Assembly (NCBI GenBank): GCA_947306365.1
Contig: CAMZGD010000002.1
Span: 1 to 64,000 of the forward strand
Direction: 5' to 3'
Length of the DNA: 64,000 nucleotides
Origin: an uncultured Bacteroidales bacterium
GTDB taxonomy: Bacteria > Bacteroidota > Bacteroidia > Bacteroidales > UBA932
The first letter of the stretch is position 1, and each line of letters starts with the position of its first letter. Below the pieces are notes generated by a model that made no database searches, had not been told where the DNA came from, and worked only from the letters and a program-made list of their open reading frames with translations. Both the position numbers and the translations under genes were made by a program. Shown here in pieces: positions 41,688 to 49,199 of this stretch.

Positions 41688-42734
41688 CTACATGGCCAAA
41701 AGCATCCGGTTGCACAGGTCGCAGAACGTCAGTTTCGGGTTGACGTTGCTGCCGATGGCCGAAAGCGTCTCCTCCAGGGCCGTGAAGGCCCGTTCGTAGA
41801 ACGTCGGCCGGATCTTCGCGGCGAAATCCCGGACCGAGGCCTCTTCCTGTTGTGACAGGTCGGCCAGCCGGTCGAGTCCGCGGGCAACCAGCAGGGTTTT
41901 TCTCAAATAGTTCTCCGTATACAGGCACCAGTCCCGTTGTTTTTCCCGCCCCAGTTCGGCGAGCATCTCCCATTGTGGGAAGAGGTCGATGATGCGCTTG
42001 TCCAGTCCGGCCTGCAGGATGGAACGGGTGATCTCGCGGAATTCCGCATCGTCCGGGCGCTCGCCTTCGACCAGACGGCGCTCCGCGCGGGTGAGCGGTT
42101 GCAGGCCGATGGGCTGGCAGCGGGACCGGATAGTCGGCAGCAGCCGTTCCGGGTTGTGCGAGACCAGCAGGAACAGCGTCCCCTGCGGCGGCTCTTCCAG
42201 CAGTTTGAGGAGCTTGTTGGCCGCTTCCAGGTTCATCTTTTCCGGCAGGAAGACGATCATCGTCTTCCACAGCCCTTCCGCCGCCCGCAGCGAAAGCTTC
42301 TCGTAGATGCGACGGGCTTCGTGCACGTTGATCAGGCCGCTCTTGTTCTCGATGCCGATGGCCTCGTAGAGCTGCTGTTCCGTGAAATAGGGATTGGACA
42401 GGGCAAGTTCCTTGAATGCGGGCAGGAAGTAATCGGAGATCGGCGCTTTCTTCTCACTTTCGGAAAGGGCGTTGCCGCTGCTCACCGGAAAGACGAAGTG
42501 CAGGTCGGGATGGATCAGTTTCCGGTACTTGTGGCAGGAGGAGCAAACACCGCACGCGTCTTCTTCCCCGGGTTCCCGGCAGTTGACATACTGGGCCAGG
42601 GCGAGGGCGAAGGCAAAGGCACCGCCGCCATTCTCCTCCGTGAAGAGAATGGCGTGCCCAAGCCGGTTCCCCCGGACCATCCGGACCAGCGACGCCTTGA
42701 GCGCATCATTGCCGATGATTTCCGAAAAGCGCAT
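41688..42734 (-). CDS. holB: DNA polymerase III delta' subunit
   Basis: A 348-aa AAA+ protein of the clamp-loader type. It starts with RFSEIIGNDALKASLVRMVRGNRLGHAILF; the four-cysteine zinc module is CREPGEEDACGVCSSCHKY near residue 60, and LEEPPQGTLFLLVSHNPERLLPTIRSRC is the sensor/arginine-finger segment. The Walker A loop is degenerate (TEENGGGAFAFALA), as in delta' subunits that do not hydrolyse ATP. It loads the beta clamp on DNA. I chose the ATG at 42734 over 42749 because homologues begin with this helix. Confidence 0.9.
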   Translation of the reverse strand: MRFSEIIGNDALKASLVRMVRGNRLGHAILFTEENGGGAFAFALALAQYVNCREPGEEDACGVCSSCHKYRKLIHPDLHFVFPVSSGNALSESEKKAPISDYFLPAFKELALSNPYFTEQQLYEAIGIENKSGLINVHEARRIYEKLSLRAAEGLWKTMIVFLPEKMNLEAANKLLKLLEEPPQGTLFLLVSHNPERLLPTIRSRCQPIGLQPLTRAERRLVEGERPDDAEFREITRSILQAGLDKRIIDLFPQWEMLAELGREKQRDWCLYTENYLRKTLLVARGLDRLADLSQQEEASVRDFAAKIRPTFYERAFTALEETLSAIGSNVNPKLTFCDLCNRMLLAM

Positions 42735-42773
42735 AGCCGCACGGCGCATCCGGGCGGGATTCCGCCCCGTCGC

Positions 42774-43337
42774 CTAAACCGTCATCATTTCTTTCTCCTT
42801 GGCGGAGAGAATCTCGTCGACTTTCTTGATGAAGGAGTCGGTCAGTTTCTGGACCTCATCTTCGAAATCCTTCTCGGAATCTTCGGGGAGGCCTTCCTTC
42901 TGGAGCTTCTTCAGCGCCTCGATGGCGTCGCGGCGGGCGTTTCGGACACCGACCTTGGCGTTTTCACCGGCCGTGCGGGCCTTCTTGACCAGTTCCTTCC
43001 GGCGCTCTTCGGTAAGCGCGGGCACGTTGATGCGGATCATCTCGCCGTTGTTCTGCGGCGTGAAGCCGAGATTGGCGTCCATGATGGCCTTCTCCACCGT
43101 GTGGAGCAGGTTGCGGTCCCACGGCTGGATGAGCATCGTCTTGGCATCGGGCGTGCTGATGCTGGCTACCTGCGGGATGGGGGTCATCGTGCCGTAGTAG
43201 TTCACCACGACGTTGTTGAAGACGGCCGGATTGGCCTTGCCCGCCCGGTAGGTCTTCAGGTCTTCGTCCAGGTAGGTGACGGCGCCCTGCATCTTTTCCT
43301 TGATGGCGGCAATCACTTCTTTTGCTTTATCGAACAT
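42774..43337 (-). CDS. frr: Ribosome recycling factor
   Basis: A 187-aa protein that with EF-G splits the post-termination ribosome. The RRF signature is complete: EKMQGAVTYLDEDLKTYRAGKANPAVFNNVVVNYYGTMTPIPQVASIS, then LIQPWDRNLLHTVEKAIMDANLGFTPQNNGEMIRINVPALTEERRKELVKKARTAGENAKV. Full length for the family (about 185). It follows pyrH after 14 bp, the classic pyrH-frr pair. Confidence 0.97.
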   Translation of the reverse strand: MFDKAKEVIAAIKEKMQGAVTYLDEDLKTYRAGKANPAVFNNVVVNYYGTMTPIPQVASISTPDAKTMLIQPWDRNLLHTVEKAIMDANLGFTPQNNGEMIRINVPALTEERRKELVKKARTAGENAKVGVRNARRDAIEALKKLQKEGLPEDSEKDFEDEVQKLTDSFIKKVDEILSAKEKEMMTV

Positions 43338-43351
43338 AGCGGTATCGGTTT

Positions 43352-44062
43352 TTATTCATTGCACAATACGGTGCACCGGCCGGTTCCGGCAACCACTTTT
43401 TCGAGCGTGCCTTCGTCGTTCATGTTGAAGACGATGATCGGCATGCCGTTTTCCTTGCAGAGCGTGAACGCCGTCTGGTCCATAACCTTGAGGTTGTCGG
43501 CGATCGCCTTGTCGAAGGTCAGGGTGTCGTAGCGCTTCGCTCCGGGGTGCTTCACCGGATCGGCGTCGTACACGCCGTCAACTTTCGTGCCTTTCAGCAA
43601 TGCATCGCAGCGAAGTTCGCAGGCGCGGAGCGCCGCGGCGGAGTCGGTGGTGAAAAACGGGTTGCCCGTTCCGCCGGCGATCACGGCCACGCCGCCCTCT
43701 TTCAGGAAGGCGTCGACCTCGTCGCGCATATAGTATTTCGCCATCGGGCGCATCGGCGTGGAGGTGAACACCTCGGCGTCGAGGCCGGCGTTGCGGAGCG
43801 AAAGGGAGAGGCCGATGCTGTTGATCACCGTGGCCAGCATGCCCATCTGGTCGCCGCGGACACGGTCGAAGCCGCGCTGCGTGCCGCTCAGGCCGCGGAA
43901 GATGTTGCCGCCGCCGATGACGATCGCCACCTGGGCGCCCTGGTTCACCACGGCAGCGATCTGCCGGGCATAGGCGGCCATCACGTTCTCGTCGAGGCCG
44001 ACGCCGTCCGGACCGCCGATCGCCTCGCCGCTCAGTTTGAGGAGGATTCTGTTGTATTTCAT
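43352..44062 (-). CDS. pyrH: UMP kinase
   Basis: A 236-aa amino-acid-kinase-fold enzyme that phosphorylates UMP to UDP. It has KYNRILLKLSGEAIGG at the start, VAIVIGGGNIFRGL for phosphate binding, GDQMGMLATVINSIGL and the C-terminal TLCKENGMPIIVFNMN. It leads the leftward pyrH-frr-holB-ricT-gldH-trmB operon. Its -7 box (TACTTTTG on the minus strand) ends only four bases before the ATG, so the transcript should be nearly or fully leaderless. Confidence 0.97.
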   Translation of the reverse strand: MKYNRILLKLSGEAIGGPDGVGLDENVMAAYARQIAAVVNQGAQVAIVIGGGNIFRGLSGTQRGFDRVRGDQMGMLATVINSIGLSLSLRNAGLDAEVFTSTPMRPMAKYYMRDEVDAFLKEGGVAVIAGGTGNPFFTTDSAAALRACELRCDALLKGTKVDGVYDADPVKHPGAKRYDTLTFDKAIADNLKVMDQTAFTLCKENGMPIIVFNMNDEGTLEKVVAGTGRCTVLCNE

Positions 44063-44066
44063 AAAA

Positions 44067-44074
44067 CAAAAGTA
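44067..44074 (-). promoter_or_regulatory. -7 box of pyrH, next to the start codon
   Basis: Minus-strand TACTTTTG (TAnnTTTG) with only AAAA between it and the ATG. Transcription would start at or within a base or two of the start codon. Confidence 0.6.
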
Positions 44075-44105
44075 GCCATTTATTATGATTTTATCAAGTT
44101 TCGGA

Positions 44106-44113
44106 TTATCTTT
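44106..44113 (+). promoter_or_regulatory. -7 box of sdhC
   Basis: TATCTTTG (TAnnTTTG), 34 bases before the sdhC ATG at 44148. It is divergent to the pyrH promoter. Confidence 0.7.
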
Positions 44114-44147
44114 GCATAATCAATCCGATACAAACAAACTGCAGATT

Positions 44148-44819
44148 ATGGCAAGCATATTCAAGTCTTCCATCGGCAAGAAGCTGATCATGAGCGTCAG
44201 CGGCATCTGCCTCATCCTCTTCCTCACCTTCCATATGGTGATGAACCTGACGTATGTGTTCGATCAGGAGAGCGTGGTGTACGGCACCATCTGCGAGATC
44301 CTCTCGATGGGCTGGGTCAATGTGGTCGTGCCCGTCCTGGCCGCCCTCTTCGTGGTCCACATTGTGTATGCCTTCATCCTGACCATCGGAAACCTCCGCG
44401 CCCGCGGAGAACAGCGCTATGCGGTTCCGAACAAGGCGAAGACCGACTCCTGGTCCGCCCGCAATATGTTTGTCCTGGGCCTGATCGTGCTGCTGGGCAT
44501 CGGCCTCCATCTGGTCAACTTCTGGTCGAAGATGCAGTTGCAGAACTGGCTCGGCGGCGCCGAAGCCGATCCCTATGTGCTGATGGAGAACATCCTCGGC
44601 AAGTGGTGGTACCTGTGCCTGTACATCATCTGGTTTGCCGCGCTGTGGTTCCACCTCACCCACGGCTTCTGGAGTGCGCTCCAGACGCTGGGCTGGAACA
44701 ATCAGATCTGGTTCAAGCGCTGGAAATGGATCGGCTTCATCTATGTGACCCTGCTGATCCTCGGTTTCATCGTCGTGGCCATCTACGCCTACTGCAAGGC
44801 GAACGGCTGCTTCGCTTAG
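44148..44819 (+). CDS. sdhC: Succinate dehydrogenase/fumarate reductase cytochrome b subunit
   Basis: A 223-aa inner-membrane subunit with five transmembrane helices, of the single-polypeptide type with two hemes (SdhC of Bacillus/Wolinella style). SSIGKKLIMSVSGICLILFLTFHMVMNL opens the protein; histidines for heme lie in LTFHMVMN, FVVHIVYA, LHLVNFW and WFHLTHGFWS. It should pass electrons between menaquinone and the flavoprotein SdhA/SdhB. Those genes usually follow directly, but here the next gene is hemW on the other strand (4-bp overlap), so sdhC stands alone. Confidence 0.9.
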   Translation: MASIFKSSIGKKLIMSVSGICLILFLTFHMVMNLTYVFDQESVVYGTICEILSMGWVNVVVPVLAALFVVHIVYAFILTIGNLRARGEQRYAVPNKAKTDSWSARNMFVLGLIVLLGIGLHLVNFWSKMQLQNWLGGAEADPYVLMENILGKWWYLCLYIIWFAALWFHLTHGFWSALQTLGWNNQIWFKRWKWIGFIYVTLLILGFIVVAIYAYCKANGCFA

Positions 44820-45880
44820 GCGGGGAACAGCCGGCCGACGATCCAGTCCGAAACGAAGAGCGATTCCTTCGGGATCCGGATCCGGTCCGCTTCCACAATC
44901 AGTTTACCGGCCCTGGAGAGTTCCTCCAGGGTCGTTTGTTTCAGCGCCGCCCGTTCCGCTGGCGAGAGCGTCGCCAGCGGGAGCCCCTGTACGGTCCGGA
45001 GCCCGAGCATCAGCTTCTCCTCGAGGATCTCCCGGTCGGAAAGCGTTTCGGCGGCGCCGGGGCGGGAAGCGAGGTAGGCGTCGACGTCGGGCGTGTTCCA
45101 GCTGCGTCGCCGGTCTCCGTCGAACGAGTGGGCGCCGGCGCCGAAGCCGAGATAGGGCGCCCGCGACCAGTAGCCGCGGTTGTGGCGCGATTCGAATCCC
45201 GGCAGGGCGAAGTTCGCGATTTCATACTGGCCGTAGCCGGCAGCGGCAAGCCGTTCCTGCAGCAGGCCGTACTGCCGCCGGCACCGCTCCTCGTCGCCGT
45301 CGGCCCACCGGCCGGTCATCTGGTAGCAGGAGATGTGTTCCGGCCGCAGCGCGGTCGCGGCCGCGAGGTTCCGTTCCCACTGGGCGTCGTCCAGTCCGGC
45401 AAAGCCGAAAATCAGGTCGATCGACAGGTTGCCGAATCCGGCGTGCCGCAGTGTCGCAAAGGCTTCCGCGGCCTGGGTGGCGGTGTGCCGGCGGCGCATC
45501 CAGCGAAGGTGGTCGTCGCAGAACGACTGCACGCCCATGCTGATGCGGCCGGCTCCCGTTTCGCGGAGCGCCGCGGCCTTCTCCTCCGTGATGTCGTCGG
45601 GATTGGCTTCGACGGTGAATTCGGAAAAAGCGTCGACGCCGAACGCCGTCCGGGCCGCCTCCGCCACGCGGGCCAGCAGCGGCACGGGCAGAAGGGAAGG
45701 CGTCCCCCCGCCGAAGTAAAGCGTCGTCGGGAGAACGCCCTTGAGATCAGACCGCCTGTCGGCGATTTCCTGCAGCAATGCCTCCACGTAGGGTTTCCAG
45801 TCCCGTCTCACGCGCGCGTAGAAGTCGCAGTAGATGCATTTCGCGGCGCAGAAGGGAAAGTGGACGTAGAGGCCCGCCAT
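44816..45880 (-). CDS. hemW: Radical SAM heme chaperone HemW
   Basis: A 354-aa radical SAM protein. The cluster motif CAAKCIYCDF (CxxxCxxC, residues 11-18) is at the N-terminus; TLYFGGGTPSLLP and the segment RISMGVQSFCDDHLRWMRRRHT are typical of HemW rather than of coproporphyrinogen dehydrogenase HemN, which has CxxxCxxCxC. HemW inserts heme into proteins of the respiratory chain. The neighbour sdhC is a heme-b protein, but the two converge, so coupling is only suggestive. Confidence 0.9.
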   Translation of the reverse strand: MAGLYVHFPFCAAKCIYCDFYARVRRDWKPYVEALLQEIADRRSDLKGVLPTTLYFGGGTPSLLPVPLLARVAEAARTAFGVDAFSEFTVEANPDDITEEKAAALRETGAGRISMGVQSFCDDHLRWMRRRHTATQAAEAFATLRHAGFGNLSIDLIFGFAGLDDAQWERNLAAATALRPEHISCYQMTGRWADGDEERCRRQYGLLQERLAAAGYGQYEIANFALPGFESRHNRGYWSRAPYLGFGAGAHSFDGDRRRSWNTPDVDAYLASRPGAAETLSDREILEEKLMLGLRTVQGLPLATLSPAERAALKQTTLEELSRAGKLIVEADRIRIPKESLFVSDWIVGRLFPA

Positions 45881-45884
45881 AGAC

Positions 45885-46823
45885 CTACTTCAAGATCATC
45901 TCGGCGGTGCCGAGCCTGGTCTCGTCGGTGTAGATGTCCACGGTGTACTTGCCTTTCTCGAAGCCTTGCGTGGTGGCGAAGTAGAGGCAGATTTCCACTT
46001 CCTCGCCCTGGTAGTCCACCTCGCGCGAGGCGGAATAGATCAGCTGTTCGCCGCCGCAGGTGAAGACTTTTCCGCTGTCATCGGTCATCAGGATGTCGTC
46101 CGGACCCTTGATCCGGATGTAGACCGTCCGCCATCCGCGTTCCGCGATCGAATTCTCGATCAGGCTGAGGCATGCCCTGAGCTTGCGGGCGCGGCTGCTT
46201 CGGTCGGTCACCTTGTTCGATTCGTTGATGGCCACCAGGTTGAATCCGCGTCCCTTGACCACTGCGCCGGCCGAAGCCTTCTTGGAAAGCTGGTCGGTCG
46301 TGGTCCGCAGGTTCTCATACTGCCGCTTGCTTTCCTGGGCTTCGCGACGGGCTTCCGTCGCCTCGTTCCTGAGGGAGATGTTCAGTGTATTGAGGGAGTC
46401 GATCTGCCGGATGTATCCCTTCATGATGGAGCGGAGCGTTCCGAGTTCCTGCTCATATTCGCGGATCTTCGCGCGGTTGGTCGCCTCGGTCTTCTGCAAC
46501 CGTTCGATCAGCTGCCCGACCTTCTCCTTTTCGACGTTGAGCGAGTCGTTGATGGCAGCGTTGGTGGTGTTCAGGGCCTCGTAGTCGCCCTGCAGCGCGA
46601 TCAGTTCATTGGTGAGGTTCTGCTTGTCGATGTTCAGATCGTTCACCAGGGCTCTTTTCTTGACCGCCATCACGAGGAGGGTGGCCAGCAAAGCTACGGC
46701 GACGGCCGCGAGGGCGATGGCCAGGATGCGCAGGTTTCCGCCATTGCCGCTGCCTCCGCCGCTGCTTTTCTTGCTCGGGTGATCCTTTTCAAACTGGATC
46801 ATTTCTTCATCGAGTTCTTCCAT
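45885..46823 (-). CDS. Membrane-anchored coiled-coil protein
   Basis: A 312-aa protein. A short acidic cytosolic head and a Ser/Gly linker (residues 15-29) lead into one transmembrane helix (ILAIALAAVAVALLATLLVMAV), then a long coiled coil (about residues 55-170) and a C-terminal beta-rich domain (SLIENSIAERGWRTVYIRIKGPDDILM, ...EEVEICLYFATTQGFEKGKYTVDIY). The beta domain most likely lies in the periplasm. I recognise no named family. It is behind its own TAATTTTG box, and ends 4 bp before hemW. Confidence 0.6.
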   Translation of the reverse strand: MEELDEEMIQFEKDHPSKKSSGGGSGNGGNLRILAIALAAVAVALLATLLVMAVKKRALVNDLNIDKQNLTNELIALQGDYEALNTTNAAINDSLNVEKEKVGQLIERLQKTEATNRAKIREYEQELGTLRSIMKGYIRQIDSLNTLNISLRNEATEARREAQESKRQYENLRTTTDQLSKKASAGAVVKGRGFNLVAINESNKVTDRSSRARKLRACLSLIENSIAERGWRTVYIRIKGPDDILMTDDSGKVFTCGGEQLIYSASREVDYQGEEVEICLYFATTQGFEKGKYTVDIYTDETRLGTAEMILK

Positions 46824-46853
46824 AACTTTACTCTTTTTTAGCCGTTAGTTCTG

Positions 46854-46861
46854 CAAAATTA
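46854..46861 (-). promoter_or_regulatory. -7 box of the coiled-coil protein gene
   Basis: Minus-strand TAATTTTG (TAnnTTTG), about 30 bases before the ATG at 46823. Confidence 0.65.
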
Positions 46862-46863
46862 GT

Positions 46864-46871
46864 TAAATTTG
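46864..46871 (+). promoter_or_regulatory. -7 box that decides the start of the 46895 gene
   Basis: TAAATTTG (TAnnTTTG). Its last base is the first base of the GTG used by the ORF track, so that GTG cannot be translated from this promoter; the ATG at 46895 is the start. Confidence 0.65.
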
Positions 46872-46894
46872 TGAAGATTAACAACGGGAATGCC

Positions 46895-47380
46895 ATGAGA
46901 TACCTGATCCGCGCACTCAAATACCTGGTCTACTTCGCCATCATTTTCTTCCTGATCGTCGGCATCGTCTACCTGTTCTCGGCCCAGAAGATGGCCGGCA
47001 TTTCGTTCGCCGGTCTGTTCAAGGAGGGTTCGCTGCCGAAGATCGCGCTCTTCTTCGTGGCCGTCTCGGCCATCTATCCGAAACTGAGCTTTTACAAGAA
47101 GGAGTTGTACCTCAACGGAGACTTCACAAAATATGCCGGAATGATCGGCGACGTGATGAAAAGCCTCGGCTATGTGCCAGAATCCTCGGAACCTGGCCTC
47201 GTCACCTACCGGAAGGAAGGTACGTATGCGCGGCTGACCCGTATGTTCGAGGACCGCATCACGTTTGAAACCGCAGGAAATCCGGTCCGGGTGGAAGGCT
47301 ACCGCAAGGACCTGATGCGCATCCTGAGCGCCATCAGTTACCGCGTCCGCCAGGAGGACCGGGAACAGGAAACCAATTAA
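46895..47380 (+). CDS. Two-helix membrane protein of unknown function
   Basis: A 161-aa protein with an N-terminal helix (LKYLVYFAIIFFLIVGIVYLFS) and a second hydrophobic segment (IALFFVAVSAIYPKLSFY), then a cytosolic alpha/beta domain of about 90 residues (GDVMKSLGYVPESSEPGLVTYRKEGTYARLTRMFEDRITFE). The pattern looks like small conserved Bacteroidota proteins, without a function I can name. It is followed after 18 bp by a DUF2007 gene, probably cotranscribed. Confidence 0.65.
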   Translation: MRYLIRALKYLVYFAIIFFLIVGIVYLFSAQKMAGISFAGLFKEGSLPKIALFFVAVSAIYPKLSFYKKELYLNGDFTKYAGMIGDVMKSLGYVPESSEPGLVTYRKEGTYARLTRMFEDRITFETAGNPVRVEGYRKDLMRILSAISYRVRQEDREQETN

Positions 47381-47398
47381 AACGGGAGGAACCCAGCC

Positions 47399-47620
47399 AT
47401 GATGAAAGTTGTCGCAGAATTCATTTACGAGTACGAGGCTGAAATCGCGAAGGGCCGCCTCGAAAGCGAGGGCATCGAAGCCGTGATCTCCAATGTAAAC
47501 AGTCCGTATCCCGGCTTGCAGCTGGGCAGGCACGGCGTCCAGCTGCTGGTCCACGATTACGACCTGGAATCCGCGCAGATGCTGCTCGACGAGGAAGCGA
47601 CGCCGGAGAGCTCCGAATAG
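47399..47620 (+). CDS. DUF2007 putative signal-transducing protein
   Basis: A 73-aa protein with the DUF2007 fold (ferredoxin-like): VVAEFIYEYEAEIAKGRLESEGIEAVISN is the first strand-helix-strand and GVQLLVHDYDLESAQMLLDE the second. Such small domains are thought to be binding or sensing units. Two start codons lie next to each other (ATGATG). The 3' end overlaps the convergent DUF3109 gene by 64 bp, an unusually long overlap of two coding regions. Confidence 0.85.
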   Translation: MMKVVAEFIYEYEAEIAKGRLESEGIEAVISNVNSPYPGLQLGRHGVQLLVHDYDLESAQMLLDEEATPESSE

Positions 47621-48165
47621 AAGGCTTCTCCGTATGCGTCGATAAGCGGCTGCCGCAGGAATTCGTAAACGCGGATTCCTTCGCGGCGGCCTTTTTCAAA
47701 CGCGCACTTGCAGATCTCCCAGCGGTGGAGGTTGAGGGCGGTCAGCCCGTTGCGGAGCACGCTGGCGCGGATGGGGTAGAGGCGGCAGGAGATGGGCTTG
47801 ACGAAGCGGCAGCGTCCGGCGCAATGGGCGCGTTCGATGGCGCAGAAGCACCCCGTATCCTCGAAGCAGGTGTAGGCGCACTCCTCGCCCCCGTGCAGCA
47901 GCGGCGTCACCAGGTCCCCGTCGCGGTCCACTTCAAAAAAACCGGTCTCCGCCACTTTCTCGCGTCCGGCGGGACTCATCCACCCTTCGTATTCCGGGTA
48001 ATGCCGATCCAGCAGTTCCGTCTCGTGTTCCTGCAGCGGCGCACCGCTGTCGCCGATGATGCAGCAGGCCCCGCGGCACGCATTGTAATCGCAGCAGAAG
48101 TACTCCGTGAGCACTTCCGAAGACACCAGAATGTCCCCGATTTGGAGGATGGAAGGCACGTTCAT
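47557..48165 (-). CDS. DUF3109 cysteine-rich protein
   Basis: A 202-aa protein with eight or more conserved cysteines in the DUF3109 pattern: YFCCDYNACRGACCIIGDSGAPLQ near the start, TCFEDTGCFCAIERAHCAGRCRFVKPISCRLYPIR in the middle and EICKCAFEKGRREG later. It likely binds a Fe-S cluster or zinc (distantly like the YkgJ/Fe-S oxidoreductase type). Its last 20 residues (SSSSSICADSRS) lie over the DUF2007 gene and look like read-through on the opposite strand. The start at 48165 was chosen from the promoter at 48180-48187. Confidence 0.85.
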   Translation of the reverse strand: MNVPSILQIGDILVSSEVLTEYFCCDYNACRGACCIIGDSGAPLQEHETELLDRHYPEYEGWMSPAGREKVAETGFFEVDRDGDLVTPLLHGGEECAYTCFEDTGCFCAIERAHCAGRCRFVKPISCRLYPIRASVLRNGLTALNLHRWEICKCAFEKGRREGIRVYEFLRQPLIDAYGEAFYSELSGVASSSSSICADSRS

Positions 48166-48179
48166 GACGAAAATCTTTG

Positions 48180-48187
48180 CAAATTTA
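48180..48187 (-). promoter_or_regulatory. -7 box of the DUF3109 gene
   Basis: Minus-strand TAAATTTG (TAnnTTTG), 14 bases before the ATG at 48165. Confidence 0.6.
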
Positions 48188-48199
48188 GTCAAATGTTGA

Positions 48200-48207
48200 T
48201 AAATTTG
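48200..48207 (+). promoter_or_regulatory. -7 box of the TPR gene
   Basis: TAAATTTG (TAnnTTTG) with a leader of about 50 nt to the ATG at 48261; divergent from the DUF3109 promoter. Confidence 0.65.
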
Positions 48208-48260
48208 GCAGCTTTTATGCATAGCCCCTTATCTGAATCAAAAACAAAAACGCATAAACG

Positions 48261-49199
48261 ATGAAAAAGGTTTTCTTAACGGTAATGGTCGCCCTCTTCA
48301 CGATGGGCGCCGTTGCAGCGCAAGATCTGGAAAAAGCAACGGAAATCTACAACAACGCCGCTGCGGCAATCGAGAGCAACAAGGCGGAAGCCATCAACCT
48401 GTTTGAACAGGCACTCGAGATGGCCGGTACGCTGGGGGAGGAAGGAGCTGAAATCGCGGCTCAGTGCAAGGGTATTCTTCCGAAGCTCTATATCTCCCTG
48501 GGCAAGGAACTCTATCAGGAAAAGAATATCGAGGAGGCCGTCGCCAAGTTCAGGAAGGCCGCCGAGGTCGGTGCCGCTTTCGGTGACGCCGACGTGGTGG
48601 AAGAGGCCAACGGCCTGATCCCGCAGCTGCTGATGGCCGATGCCAACGGTCTGCTCAAGGACAAGAATTTCGAAGCCGCAGCCGCCGCCTACCAGAAGGT
48701 GATCGACGCCGATCCGACGAACGGCAACGCGCATCTGCGCAAGGGCCAGGCGCTTTCTCAGCTCGGCAAGGTGGACGATGCCATCAAGGCGTTCGAGCTC
48801 GCTTCTGAGAACGGCCAGGAGGAGCAGGCTGCCAAGCAGCTCTCCAACCTTTATGTAAAGAAGGCCGTCGAATGCCAGAAAGCGAAGGATATGAAGGGCG
48901 CGCTTGAAAACGCCCAGAAGTCGACCCAGTACGTCGACAACGCCAACGCCCAGAAGATCATCGGCATGAGCGCCATGCAGCTCAAGCAGAACAAGGTGGC
49001 GGCCGATGCCTTCGAGGCCTATCTGGCGATGAATCCCAACGCCATCACGAAGGATGCGGGCGTGGTCTACAACCTGGGTACGGCCCTGGTCGCCCTCGGC
49101 GAGAACGACAAGGCCTGCGGCTATTTCCAGAAGATTGCGCAGGACGCCAAGTTTGGCGAGGGTGCCCGTTACCAGATCACCCAGCTCAAATGCAAATAG
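48261..49199 (+). CDS. Periplasmic tetratricopeptide-repeat protein
   Basis: A 312-aa protein with a signal peptide (to GAVAAQ) and about seven TPR-like helical pairs (ATEIYNNAAAAIESNKAEAINLFEQALEMAG, FEAAAAAYQKVIDADPTNGNAHLRKGQALSQLGKVDDAIKAFELAS, and others). It is a scaffold for protein contacts in the periplasm; no partner can be named. The stop overlaps the U32 peptidase start by 10 bp, so the two are coupled. Confidence 0.85.
   Translation: MKKVFLTVMVALFTMGAVAAQDLEKATEIYNNAAAAIESNKAEAINLFEQALEMAGTLGEEGAEIAAQCKGILPKLYISLGKELYQEKNIEEAVAKFRKAAEVGAAFGDADVVEEANGLIPQLLMADANGLLKDKNFEAAAAAYQKVIDADPTNGNAHLRKGQALSQLGKVDDAIKAFELASENGQEEQAAKQLSNLYVKKAVECQKAKDMKGALENAQKSTQYVDNANAQKIIGMSAMQLKQNKVAADAFEAYLAMNPNAITKDAGVVYNLGTALVALGENDKACGYFQKIAQDAKFGEGARYQITQLKCK

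Noticed and set aside
46871-46894. GTG start for the membrane protein at 46895
   Set aside because: The GTG overlaps the last base of the -7 box and would lie upstream of transcription.
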